NCBI GenBank assembly: GCA_903911225.1
Contig: CAIWCT010000136.1
Location: forward strand, 1 to 43,213
Direction of reading: 5' to 3'
Length of the DNA: 43,213 nucleotides
From: an uncultured delta proteobacterium
GTDB taxonomy: Bacteria; Desulfobacterota; WTBG01; CAIYCZ01; CAIRTM01
Shown: in pieces, positions 1 to 8,300 of the stretch
How positions within the stretch are numbered: position 1 is the stretch's first letter
Layout of the letters: each line of letters starts with the position of its first letter
Position numbers and translations under genes: made by a program
The notes under the pieces: generated by a model
Database searches by the model: none
What the model saw: the letters and a program-made list of their open reading frames with translations, nothing else
What the model was told of the DNA's origin: nothing

Positions 1-264
1 ACATGTTCGCTGCCCACGAAATATTTTTTGTTTTCAATTCGGTTGCGTTTGATGCGGCAAACGCACTCAACGATCTCTGAATCCGTGTATAATCGTGCTT
101 GGCCTTTCTCCCAGCCACGGTTATCCTGATATTGCTCTTGCTGCAGCCATGAAACTATAGTGGCTCTTCTGATACCAAGAATTTCAGATATTTCTGTTTT
201 ATTTTTGCCTTGTTCAAAAAGGTGTCGTGCTTCTTGGAATTTTTTTTGCCTCTTCTTGTTTCAT
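1..264 (-). mobile_element. Transposase N-terminal fragment, frameshifted, runs off the left edge
   Basis: Reading the minus strand from an ATG at 264, the product begins MKQEEAKK and then must shift frame at a run of eight A (240-247) to continue as FQEARHLFEQGKNKTEISEI. That stretch is followed by a helix-turn-helix (EILGIRRATIVSWLQ) and a basic region ending KKYFVGSEH at the window edge. This looks like the DNA-binding N-terminus of a DDE transposase. In the ATG frame translation stops after 16 codons; with seven A instead of eight it would be open to the edge. The shift may be a decayed copy, a sequencing slip, or programmed slippage as used by several IS families. The DDE catalytic part lies outside the window, so the family is not assigned. 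Confidence 0.6.
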
Positions 265-277
265 TGTGTGTTTTCTC

Positions 278-360
278 CTGTACGGTTAAATAACCGTTAA
301 GGTATCGTCATTGCAAAAACATATCAAGCGTGGTGTACGGTTTTATTGCAAAGTTAGCAC
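278..360. repeat. Candidate IS end: palindrome plus repeated tgtacggtt motif
   Basis: Just upstream of the transposase start a perfect inverted repeat reads acggtta-aa-taaccgt (282-297). The string tgtacggtt occurs at about 280 and again at about 334, where it leads into a stretch ending gcaaagttagcac at 360. This is where the outer end of the insertion sequence would lie, so the second copy could be part of a terminal inverted repeat. The partner end is outside the window, so this cannot be confirmed. No gene is seen between 265 and 389. Confidence 0.3.
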
Positions 361-389
361 TTAAACCTTGAACTTTAAACTTTATCTCT

Positions 390-1421
390 TTACTCCGAAC
401 TCAAGCACCCTGCAAATTTCAGCAACGCCGTCGCTATGCCATCCGGTGACAGTATCTCAACCGCTGCGTCAAGCTCGGCTGCGGCGCGGGGCATGCCGTA
501 GACGATGCAGGTGGCCTCGTCCTGCGTGATGGTGTGCCAGCCTGCGCGGCGAAGCGCAAGAAGGCCACGGGCGCCGTCGCGGCCCATGCCGGTAAGCAGC
601 ACGGCAATGCCGGTGCGGCCCCAGTGCCGGGCAAGGCTTGTGAAAAATTCATCAACCGACGGCCGATATGGGTAGTCGCGCGGCTCGGCTGTGTAGTGCA
701 GGCAGCGGTCGGGTCCGAGCACGAGGTGATCGTTGGTGCCTGCTACATAGACCGTATCATTTTCAATGACCATGTTTTCCGAGGCAAGCTTTACCTGCAT
801 GTTGCACTGGCTGTCGAGCCAGTGGGTGAGGCCGCTGGCAAACTGGCTGTCCACATGCTGTACGATGACAATGGCAGCGCCGGGCCTGGCCGGCAGAACG
901 GTAAGAAGATCTGCAAGCACGCGTGGTCCGCCGGTGGAGGCGCCTATGGCAATCAGCGGCGGCAGGCCTTCAGGCCGTGGCGCAGGCTGCGCCAGGGCAA
1001 CTGCTGGCTGCTTTTCTGCGGGCGTGTTTCTTGTAAGGATTGCTATGGTGTTTATTTTTTTCATCAGCTCTGCTCCGCCGTCGACTGTGCCGCCGGGAGC
1101 AAAATTGGGCGTGCACACTGCATCAAGCGCGCCATGGCCCATGGCTTCAAAAACTTTTCCTGCATTGCCTTCAACAGTAGCTGTTACGACAAGAATAGGG
1201 CAGGGGCTGTGGCGCATGATTTCAGCGGTGGCCTGAACGCCGTCCATGACAGGCATGATGAGGTCCATGAGGATCAGGTCCGGCCGGTCGGTGCGGCATT
1301 TCTCAACCGCCTCGGCGCCGTTCAGGGCGATCCAGGCCACCTCGTGACCCGGTGCTGCCGAGATAACGCGGCGAAGGGCTTCCACGGCCATCATAAGATC
1401 ATTAACGATTGCGATGCGCAT
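390..1421 (-). CDS. wspF: Chemotaxis response regulator protein-glutamate methylesterase, WspF type
   Basis: A CheB of 343 residues. An N-terminal receiver domain (about 1-120, phospho-acceptor Asp53 in LILMDLIMP) joins a methylesterase domain (about 155-343). The catalytic triad is visible as Ser162 (GASTGGP), His189 (VQHVDSQF) and Asp282 (GMGRDG). It would remove methyl groups from the receptors and so reset adaptation. The acidic pocket reads VND where CheB of flagellar systems has DD; this and the following MAVEALRR are typical of WspF. I start it at the ATG at 1421, not the upstream ATG at 1499, because the extra 26 residues are translated from a dispersed hairpin repeat. It is the last gene of the operon, separated from wspE by 170 bp. 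Confidence 0.93.
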   Translation of the reverse strand: MRIAIVNDLMMAVEALRRVISAAPGHEVAWIALNGAEAVEKCRTDRPDLILMDLIMPVMDGVQATAEIMRHSPCPILVVTATVEGNAGKVFEAMGHGALDAVCTPNFAPGGTVDGGAELMKKINTIAILTRNTPAEKQPAVALAQPAPRPEGLPPLIAIGASTGGPRVLADLLTVLPARPGAAIVIVQHVDSQFASGLTHWLDSQCNMQVKLASENMVIENDTVYVAGTNDHLVLGPDRCLHYTAEPRDYPYRPSVDEFFTSLARHWGRTGIAVLLTGMGRDGARGLLALRRAGWHTITQDEATCIVYGMPRAAAELDAAVEILSPDGIATALLKFAGCLSSE

Positions 1422-1460
1422 TGCTTTTAGCCTGTCTGAAACAAGTGATTTATATTCTGG

Positions 1461-1517
1461 ATTCCGGCTTTCGCCGGAATGACGAATTTTTTTTGTCACA
1501 CCGGCAAAAGCCGGTGT
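1461..1517. repeat. Pair of dispersed hairpin repeats between wspE and wspF
   Basis: Two perfect hairpins lie in tandem. The first is attccggc-tttc-gccggaat (1461-1480), the second acaccggc-aaaa-gccggtgt (1498-1517), separated by a T-rich spacer. They belong to the repeat family that reads as a GESRNPE-type peptide when translated. Related copies occur at 34181-34250. Within the operon they could act as an mRNA stability or attenuation element lowering wspF relative to wspE; that is inference. Confidence 0.75.
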
Positions 1518-1591
1518 CCAGTGGTTTTAAAAATTTTCTGCCGCCGCTGCGGATAGAATCCAAAATCGCGCAATCAAAAATCCAAAATGCA

Positions 1592-3808
1592 TCACGCCTC
1601 CCCTATCAAATCCCGCACCGCGGCGATGAGGGTATCATCGTGGAAGCTGCTCTTGCCGAGGTAGTAATCCGCGCCGGCTTCAAGGCCGAGTACCCGGTCT
1701 TCGTCGCGGTCTTTGTACGATACTATCATAACGGCCATCTCACGCAGGCGTGCGTCTTGTTTAATGCGGCGCACCATTTCGATGCCGTTCATGCGCGGCA
1801 TGTCGACATCGGAGAGGACAAGGTTAAATGTTGCGCTTTGCAGCATATTCCATCCGTCCATGCCGTCGACGGCAACCGTGACATCATATCCCTGGTTTTC
1901 AAGGATTTTTCGCTCAACCTCCCGCACGGTCAGTGAGTCGTCAACAATCAGCACCCGCTTGCGCGCTGCCGCCTGCTGCTGCAGGCGGTCCATTTTATAG
2001 GGCCTGCCCTGCGTGAGCAGATTGTCTATGGCGCGCACCAGATCATCGACATCAAGTATCAGCACGGGTGAGCCGTCCTCGATAATGGCCCCGGCGCTGA
2101 TCGCAGGCACGCTGCCGAGCCGAGGGTCGAGCGGCATGACAACTAGATCCTGCTGGCCGATGAAACGGTCAACGACAAGGCCGTAGCGGTTGAGGCGGTC
2201 GCTGATGACGGCGATATTGATTTTGCTGCCCGCAGCAGTTGACTGGCTGAGGCCCAGGGCCTGACTTGCATCGATAATGCCCACAGGCTCATCATCGACC
2301 GTGCAGAACTGACGGTCTTCAAGAGCGCGCAGCTCGGCCTGCTCAACGCTTATGATGCGGTCGATGCGGGTAAGGGGCAGTGCATAGGGTTCGCCGTTTA
2401 TTGCTACCAGCAGCGTGCGCAGCACAGACAGGGTGAGCGGCAGCTGCATGTGAAAGGTTGTGCCCTGGCCGGGTCGCGACTCGACGCGGGCCGAGCCCCC
2501 GACCTTCTGTGCCATGGTGAACACCACATCAAGCCCTACACCGCGGCCTGAAACCTCGGTGATTTTGCCGGCCGTTGAAAAGCCGGGCAGAAACAAAAAG
2601 TCCATGAGCTCTGCCGTGGTGAGGCTTGCAGCCATGTCTGCGGATACATAGCCTTTTTCAATAATTTTTGTGCGCAGCTGAACAGGGTCGATGCCACGGC
2701 CGTCGTCTGACACGGTGATATTGAGCATGCCTGCCCTGTGTACGGCTTCAAGCACCAGCCTGCCTTCAGGCGGTTTGCCTGCTGCGGTGCGCTCATCGGG
2801 AGTTTCCAGGCCATGGTCAATGCTGTTGCGCACAAGATGGGTAAGCGGCGCTTCGAGCTTTTCAAGGATGTCGCGGTCGACGCGTGTTGTTTCACCTTCG
2901 ATCCGGAAATCGACTTTTTTGCCGCATATTTGCGCCAGATCGCGCACCATGCGCGGAAATCCGTGCAGGCCGTCGGCAAAGGGGCGCATGCGGCTTGCCA
3001 CCACCTCATCATACAAATGCTCGGCCGTTCGCTCTATGCGGTGGCTGAAAAGCTCGAAATGCTCGATGTGGCCGATAAGCTTTTCGCTCACGCGCTCAAG
3101 CGCCTGCAGCGCGTCATGCAGCCGCAGGCCCATGGCATCAGGTGACAGACCGGTTTGCACGTCTTCAAGAAGACCCGCGAGAAGCGTGCTCAGATCACGT
3201 TGGCTGTTTTTCATGGAAAGCAGCTGGCCGGTGAAGGGCTTTAAAGACCGGGCCTGCACGAGCGACTCGCCTGCAAAGCCCATGAGGCGGTTGAGGTTTT
3301 CTGCCAGCACGCGCACAAAGCTGCTATCCCTGCGATCTGGTTCTAACTCTTTTGCCGGCTTTGGCTCCGGCCGGGCCGCAGGGGCAGCCGGGCCAGTGGC
3401 GGGCGCTGCGGTGAGAAGCGCTGAAATCGAGGCTGCCATGTCCTGCAGAAGCGCGGCATTGGCTTCAAGCCAGGGCGCCATTTCAGCAGTTGAGATAGCG
3501 GCAAGATGCTTGAAAATATCATTGCCTTTTAAAAGCGCGTCGATATGTCCTGCGGTGAGGCTAAGTTTTCCATGCTGGGCCGCAGACAGTATATCCTCCA
3601 TGGCATGGGCAAGGCCCACGCACCGATCCAGCCCCACAATGCGGGCCGCGCCCTTGATCGAATGGGCGGCGCGCATGAGGGGCTCTATTTTTTCGGGCGA
3701 CTGGCTGGCCTCGGCATCCACAAGGCCGTTTTCAAGCACACGGCTGTGGTTCTCTGCCTCAATACGGAACAGGTCGAGCATGGAAAAATTAGAATAATCA
3801 GTGCTCAC
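1592..3808 (-). CDS. wspE: Hybrid chemotaxis histidine kinase CheA-REC, WspE type
   Basis: A 738-residue CheA with a fused receiver. In order: an Hpt domain with phospho-accepting His49 (RAAHSIKGAAR), a dimerisation segment, and the ATP-binding kinase core with N box (LVRNSIDHGLE), G1 (SDDGRGIDP) and G2 (GFSTAGKITEVSGRGVGLDV). A CheW-like regulatory domain follows, then a C-terminal receiver domain (about 617-738) with Asp667 in LVLSDVDMP and Lys in YYLGKSSF. The fused receiver is the hallmark of WspE-type kinases and may serve as a phosphate sink or output. It phosphorylates WspF and, in other bacteria, the diguanylate cyclase WspR. The start overlaps the end of the wspD gene by 4 bp. Confidence 0.95.
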   Translation of the reverse strand: MSTDYSNFSMLDLFRIEAENHSRVLENGLVDAEASQSPEKIEPLMRAAHSIKGAARIVGLDRCVGLAHAMEDILSAAQHGKLSLTAGHIDALLKGNDIFKHLAAISTAEMAPWLEANAALLQDMAASISALLTAAPATGPAAPAARPEPKPAKELEPDRRDSSFVRVLAENLNRLMGFAGESLVQARSLKPFTGQLLSMKNSQRDLSTLLAGLLEDVQTGLSPDAMGLRLHDALQALERVSEKLIGHIEHFELFSHRIERTAEHLYDEVVASRMRPFADGLHGFPRMVRDLAQICGKKVDFRIEGETTRVDRDILEKLEAPLTHLVRNSIDHGLETPDERTAAGKPPEGRLVLEAVHRAGMLNITVSDDGRGIDPVQLRTKIIEKGYVSADMAASLTTAELMDFLFLPGFSTAGKITEVSGRGVGLDVVFTMAQKVGGSARVESRPGQGTTFHMQLPLTLSVLRTLLVAINGEPYALPLTRIDRIISVEQAELRALEDRQFCTVDDEPVGIIDASQALGLSQSTAAGSKINIAVISDRLNRYGLVVDRFIGQQDLVVMPLDPRLGSVPAISAGAIIEDGSPVLILDVDDLVRAIDNLLTQGRPYKMDRLQQQAAARKRVLIVDDSLTVREVERKILENQGYDVTVAVDGMDGWNMLQSATFNLVLSDVDMPRMNGIEMVRRIKQDARLREMAVMIVSYKDRDEDRVLGLEAGADYYLGKSSFHDDTLIAAVRDLIGEA

Positions 3809-4443
3809 GGGCTTATGCTCCCGCTCAGTGTTGCAAACAGGTCGGCTTCATCCAGCAGCCCCACGGTTCTGGTATCGATTGAAAATATGCCTGTTGTGAG
3901 CGCAGAAGGTGATTTGGCAACGGTTGCAGGCGCAGGCGAGACAGCCCCGGCCGGGATCCTGTGCACTCCCATAATTTCTTCAACCATGAGCACAAACCTG
4001 CTGTTGTCCTTTGCCGTCACCATCATGCGGCGGCACTCCGCCGGGCCGGCCCCCGGGGTCAGCACCGGGGCCGGGTCGATGCACAGCAGCAGCTCGCCGT
4101 TGATATTAGCTATGCCCTTAAACACTGCGCCGCTGCGATACGGCACTGTATGCACAGGCCGCAGGTCGGTGACCTCCTGAAAAAACGCCGTTTTGAGGGC
4201 AAACCATTCGCTGCCCACGCGGAATATAACGACCGAGAACATGTCGGCCGGTTCAACCTCTTTCTCGCGGCTGAAGAGCTCTGCCCACTGCTCAAGCTCA
4301 GCTTGTGCAAGGGGGCGGTCAAAAAGCTGCCTGCCTGCCCGGGCATACTCAGGGCAGTTGCGGCAGTGGACTAGACCTGGCAGCTTGCTGCAGGTACTGT
4401 CGCCGAACACGCCAATTGTTTTGTAGCAGCGCAGCAGGGTCAT
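3805..4443 (-). CDS. wspD: CheW-like coupling protein, WspD type
   Basis: A 212-residue adaptor linking receptors to the kinase. The N-terminal 70 residues carry the cysteine-rich signature of WspD: a Cys at residue 5, IGVFGDSTC, then HCRNCPEYARAG. This part resembles a metal site, but its function is not established. A CheW domain follows (from about residue 68, SVVIFRVGSEWFALK, then NINGELLLCID). Having two different CheW proteins in one operon is typical of Wsp systems. The start overlaps the end of the CheR gene (4-bp ATGA overlap), so translation is probably coupled. Confidence 0.9.
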   Translation of the reverse strand: MTLLRCYKTIGVFGDSTCSKLPGLVHCRNCPEYARAGRQLFDRPLAQAELEQWAELFSREKEVEPADMFSVVIFRVGSEWFALKTAFFQEVTDLRPVHTVPYRSGAVFKGIANINGELLLCIDPAPVLTPGAGPAECRRMMVTAKDNSRFVLMVEEIMGVHRIPAGAVSPAPATVAKSPSALTTGIFSIDTRTVGLLDEADLFATLSGSISP

Positions 4444-5696
4444 GCTGTTTCTCCGTGGAGCCGGCGCGCCCGCTGCCTGAAGAGCAGGGCCTTGTCGCGG
4501 CTGCCTTTGCGTTCATATAAGAGGCTTAAATGCACCAGCGCATCATAGCAGGCCGGGTCGAGATAGACTGCCCGCAGAAAAGACTGCTCAGCGGCATCGG
4601 GCATGTTTCCGGCCTGGCTGATTTCGCCCATGAGGCAGTGGGCCTGCGCGTTTAAGCTGCCGCTGCCGCGCAGGTACTGGTCGCAGAGCCTGCGGGCATG
4701 CTCAAGCTCGCCACGGTCTGCAAGCTTTCGAACCGTGGTAAGAACGGCTTCTTTTTTATCAGCCTTCTGCGTGCAGGTGGTGGCAAAGACGGGGGAGCCA
4801 ATCAAGCGCCCGGGCTTAGCCTCTCTGCGCGTTGATCGTGCAGGGGCCGCAGGCCTGCTGACTGGCTGCCTGCGTGCAATGGGTTTCAGCGCTTCCTGCG
4901 CTTGAGGTTTTCTGCAGGCAAAGCAGCCCCTGTCGGATATGATGCTGTAGCCGAACTGCTGGAAGAGCAGCACCTCGGTATGTCCGGAAAATAAAAGCCC
5001 GCCAGGCTCAAGCAAATTGTTGAGCCGGTCAAAGACGCGCCTGCGCGCTTCATGCGTGAGATAGATAAGCAGGTTGCGGCAGAAGATGATCTGATAGGGC
5101 TGCGCGGCCCAGTCAGCCTGTATAGCCGCTTCAAGAATATTGCCCTGATGAAAGCGCACCAGTCGGGCGACATCAGGATGCAGCTGCCAGAAGCGCCCTT
5201 CCTGGGTAAAGTGCTGCTGCCAGAGGCCCGGGATGCCGCGAAATGATGAGCGGCCGAAAGAGGCCTGCCGCGCAACCGTCAGGGCGCGGCCGCTTATATC
5301 AACAGCGTCGATGCGCAAAGCTTTGGGCTTTACTGCCGCATCAAGAAGGGCCATGGCAATAGAGTAGGGCTCCTCCCCGCTTGAGCAGGGCACGGAGAGA
5401 ATTCTCAGAGGCCTTGCAGGTGTAGCCGCAAGATCGCCCAGCGCGAAAGAGTCAGCCAGAAACTGAAACGGGCCGCTATCGCGAAAGAACCATGTTTCAG
5501 GCACCACGATCTCTTCGATTAATTCATCACGCGCGGCAGCATTGTTTATGATCAGATCGAGATAGGCTGCCCCGTCGGTTATGCCTGCATGCTTCATGCA
5601 GGAGGCGATGGTGTGGCTTAATTTTCTTGTGCCGATGGATTCAGGGTCAAGGCCGATGGCGTCCTCAAGATACTTCTCGACGGTTGTGAAGGCCAT
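4440..5696 (-). CDS. wspC: CheR methyltransferase with TPR tail, WspC type
   Basis: A 418-residue protein. CheR domains cover about 1-270: an all-helical N-terminal part, the receptor-proximal VPETWFFRD, and the S-adenosylmethionine site SVPCSSGEEPYS. FCRNLLIYL and PGGLLFSGHTE are also canonical CheR blocks. A low-complexity linker (about 275-310) follows, and then a C-terminal region with tetratricopeptide-like helices (AHCLMGEISQAGNMPDAAEQ and a second unit ending in RARRLHGE). It methylates glutamates of the receptors. In WspC the TPR part is needed for receptor docking. The start codon overlaps the upstream stop as TAATG. Confidence 0.93.
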   Translation of the reverse strand: MAFTTVEKYLEDAIGLDPESIGTRKLSHTIASCMKHAGITDGAAYLDLIINNAAARDELIEEIVVPETWFFRDSGPFQFLADSFALGDLAATPARPLRILSVPCSSGEEPYSIAMALLDAAVKPKALRIDAVDISGRALTVARQASFGRSSFRGIPGLWQQHFTQEGRFWQLHPDVARLVRFHQGNILEAAIQADWAAQPYQIIFCRNLLIYLTHEARRRVFDRLNNLLEPGGLLFSGHTEVLLFQQFGYSIISDRGCFACRKPQAQEALKPIARRQPVSRPAAPARSTRREAKPGRLIGSPVFATTCTQKADKKEAVLTTVRKLADRGELEHARRLCDQYLRGSGSLNAQAHCLMGEISQAGNMPDAAEQSFLRAVYLDPACYDALVHLSLLYERKGSRDKALLFRQRARRLHGETA

Positions 5697-6160
5697 TAGC
5701 TCGCCTCCCCGCAGGCCGCAAACAGAAGCTCCTGCACGCTTGGGGGTAAAAGCTCCTGCACGGTTATGCGCCGCAGCATTTGATCGCCGTCAACAAGCAT
5801 ATCTCCCATATAGGGCGCCTCCGGGCTTGCGATGCCCGGGCTCTGAAAGTCCTGCGGGCTGCAGGTGACCGTTTCAAGCACCCGCTCGGCAAGAAGCCCC
5901 AGCACGTGCTGTGCGCCAGCCGCATCGGTGTAGGTGACAAGCATGATGCGCGTGCTCAACAGCCTTGGGCAGGGAGTTCCCGTAATAAGAGCCGTGAGAT
6001 CGATGACCGGCACCACGGAGCCGCGGTAATTAAACAGCCCCGCAGTATAGCCGGGCGCGCCATGGGCCTGCTTGAGAGCCACCAGTGGCACGACCTCCAC
6101 TACCTGGGCTGCATCAAGGCCGAAGCGATCATGAGCTATTTGAAAGACTACAAGAAGCAT
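5696..6160 (-). CDS. wspB: CheW-like coupling protein, WspB type
   Basis: A single CheW domain of 154 residues. It has the usual core blocks: an N-terminal strand reading VVFQIAHDRFGLDAAQVVEV, then GLFNYRGSVVPVIDL with the conserved Arg-Gly, and a later GLLAERVLETV. It would bridge receptor tips to the CheA kinase. A GGAG ribosome-binding site lies 6 bases from the ATG. It starts 2 bp after the second receptor stops and overlaps the cheR start, so it sits firmly inside the operon. Unlike the WspD protein it has no Cys-rich extension. Confidence 0.9.
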   Translation of the reverse strand: MLLVVFQIAHDRFGLDAAQVVEVVPLVALKQAHGAPGYTAGLFNYRGSVVPVIDLTALITGTPCPRLLSTRIMLVTYTDAAGAQHVLGLLAERVLETVTCSPQDFQSPGIASPEAPYMGDMLVDGDQMLRRITVQELLPPSVQELLFAACGEAS

Positions 6161-6162
6161 GC

Positions 6163-8244
6163 CTACTCCTGCCCGCGCAGCGAAAACCGCGCGACCTCCG
6201 ACTGCATGCTCTGGACAGCATCGTTGAGCTGGTCGGCGACCTTCATAAATTCAGTGATAGAATCTCTGCTGTGGCCTGCGGTCTGGCTCAGCTGGTCCAT
6301 GGCAAGCATGATCTGGCTGCTGCTTTGGGCCAGTGTCTGCATGCCGCTATTGACCATGTCGCACTGGGGCCCCAGATCGCGCGTATAGCCCAGAATTGTT
6401 GCAACGTCTCGGCTTATAAGTGTAATTTTTTCAGAGCCGGTCTGGGCACGTAGTATATAGGTCTGTACATCTCCGACGCCCTGCTGCACTGACTGTTCCA
6501 TGGCCGTGATCATCTCATCGATGTCCAGGGCCGCCACTGCTGTCTGGTCTGCAAGATGCCTGATCTCTCGCGCAACGACCGAGAATCCCTTGCCGGACTC
6601 TCCCGCTTTTTCAGCCTCGATGGCAGCATTGAGCGACAGTAGATTGGTGCGGTTGGCTATGGCGGTGATGGTGGTGATGACCCGGGTGATGGTCTGCGTT
6701 TTTTCATTGATGGTGTGAAGGGTTGAAGAAATTTCGCCTGCCGCATCAAGAAGCCCCTGCATGGCGTCGGTTATTTGGGCGATATTGTCCATGCCGCCGC
6801 TTGCAAGGTCTGCCGCATCGCGGGCAATGCTTGTAACCATGCCCATGGTCTGGTCAAGATCGCCGGCTGTTTCAGACATGCCCCTGCTGGTGGCGTTTAC
6901 CTGGCTGGTGGAGGCTGCCTGCTCGGCAACCGTTGCCTGAAGCTCGCGCACCGATGCCGCTATCTGCGTGGTTGAAACATTTACCTGAATGCCTGACTTT
7001 TGCACCTGCGACAGCAGAGACTCGAGGTTTGCGATCATGGCCGTAATGGCCTCAAAAAGAAGAGCGATTTCATTGCGTGAAGCCTGCTTGCCGTCACAAA
7101 GCCCCATCCCGGCGGCGCATAAATCCTCGCGCGCAAGGGCAAGATTACCTGCGGCAATATCGCCCGCCGCGGTCATAACGCGGACCAAAGGAACGGTAAT
7201 GCCCCGTGCGATGAGAACGGCGCATGCCGCAGACATGATAAGCGCCAGCAGGCAGAGCCCCAGTGCTGCAAGCAGGCGCGTGCGGTAAAAGGCAATCCGA
7301 ATGTGCAGAAGTATCTGCAGCTCATCGATCGAGGTCTGCCAGAGCTGCGTGCCTGCTGCTACGGCGCTTTCTCCGATGGGCATGAGTTTTGAAGGCTCTG
7401 CCGCTGAGTTCTGCGTTAAGCTCACAAGAGCGTTGGTGAAAATGCGCAGCGTCGATTCATACTGCGCGGCCCGGGGCGGCAGGTTTTCCTGCAGCGAGGG
7501 GCTCACGCCGTAAAAATTTTTATCCTCCCGCAGGGCGGCGGCAGTTATATTTTTGATCCGGCTGCGGTCGATATCACGCAGAATAACGGCAAAGGGTAAA
7601 AAGCCCGACCTGTCGGCCTCGCGGCCCGCCCCTGCATCCTGAAGCTGCTGCAGCACCTCCGCCAGACGGCCCTGCGCAGCAGGCAGGGCAGATACTGCTG
7701 CGTCCATGAGATAGTAGGAGTCAAGGTTCGGGTCAAGCACCATGTTGGAGACTTCGCTGATGCGCTTGATAAGGCCCTGCACCGTATCAAGCAGGGCAGT
7801 ATGCGCCAGAGTCCGCTCGGCAGGCTCCATGCTTTTAAGGTCGTCTTTCAGCTTGCGCCATCCTTCGGCAAGGGCTGCCGGGTCAAGATAGCCCATCTCC
7901 GCAGCCTTAAGGCTGTCGGCATCTATCTGTAAAAGCGCGCCGCTGCGCTGCACATCGCCAAGAAAGATTGCAAGCGCCTCATCAATTCCCTTTGAGGCTG
8001 CTTGAAGCTCAGCCTGCCGGGGTGCGGGTTCAGCCAGCAGGCGCTGGTGCTGCGGGATGAGCTCGACCAGCTGCCCCAGCTGCCGGATGAGGCCGCACCC
8101 GAGAATCTCTTTTTGCGCAAAGCTGACATTGTACTGAAAGCCCGTGACGACAAAAAAAAGCAGCACGGCGATGGGCAGGGTAAAGGCAAGACTGCTCAGC
8201 AGCAGCCTCTGCGATAGTGAAAGTCTGTTTAAAAATGTTTTCAT
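6163..8244 (-). CDS. Methyl-accepting chemotaxis protein with long helical periplasmic domain
   Basis: A 693-residue receptor. TM1 spans about residues 15-32. The periplasmic domain (about 35-315) is predicted to be helical and contains a KEILGCGLIRQL-type opening seen in helical sensor domains of kinases and receptors. TM2 is at about 320-342 (LLAALGLCLLALIMSAACAV), followed by a HAMP domain (RGITVPLVRVMTAAGDIAAG). The C-terminal signalling coiled coil has the highly conserved hairpin tip ([20 protein letters not shown]). It occupies the WspA position next to wspB. The ligand is unknown. There is a gap of only 56 bp after the upstream receptor, so the two are probably co-transcribed. Confidence 0.92.
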   Translation of the reverse strand: MKTFLNRLSLSQRLLLSSLAFTLPIAVLLFFVVTGFQYNVSFAQKEILGCGLIRQLGQLVELIPQHQRLLAEPAPRQAELQAASKGIDEALAIFLGDVQRSGALLQIDADSLKAAEMGYLDPAALAEGWRKLKDDLKSMEPAERTLAHTALLDTVQGLIKRISEVSNMVLDPNLDSYYLMDAAVSALPAAQGRLAEVLQQLQDAGAGREADRSGFLPFAVILRDIDRSRIKNITAAALREDKNFYGVSPSLQENLPPRAAQYESTLRIFTNALVSLTQNSAAEPSKLMPIGESAVAAGTQLWQTSIDELQILLHIRIAFYRTRLLAALGLCLLALIMSAACAVLIARGITVPLVRVMTAAGDIAAGNLALAREDLCAAGMGLCDGKQASRNEIALLFEAITAMIANLESLLSQVQKSGIQVNVSTTQIAASVRELQATVAEQAASTSQVNATSRGMSETAGDLDQTMGMVTSIARDAADLASGGMDNIAQITDAMQGLLDAAGEISSTLHTINEKTQTITRVITTITAIANRTNLLSLNAAIEAEKAGESGKGFSVVAREIRHLADQTAVAALDIDEMITAMEQSVQQGVGDVQTYILRAQTGSEKITLISRDVATILGYTRDLGPQCDMVNSGMQTLAQSSSQIMLAMDQLSQTAGHSRDSITEFMKVADQLNDAVQSMQSEVARFSLRGQE

Positions 8245-8300
8245 GGCCGATGCATCATGCGTTTGGGTTATGGTGCGGATGGGGCTGCGTAGAGCGCCTG

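Noticed and set aside
534-1430. A 298-codon plus-strand open frame opposite the cheB gene
   Set aside because: It lies antisense to a gene with full catalytic motifs, its product is rich in His, Ala and Cys without any family pattern, and GC-rich third positions of the real gene explain the open frame.
2691-3797. A 368-codon plus-strand open frame opposite the cheA gene
   Set aside because: Its Ser/Arg-rich product has no domain, and the minus-strand frame carries complete Hpt, kinase, CheW and receiver domains.
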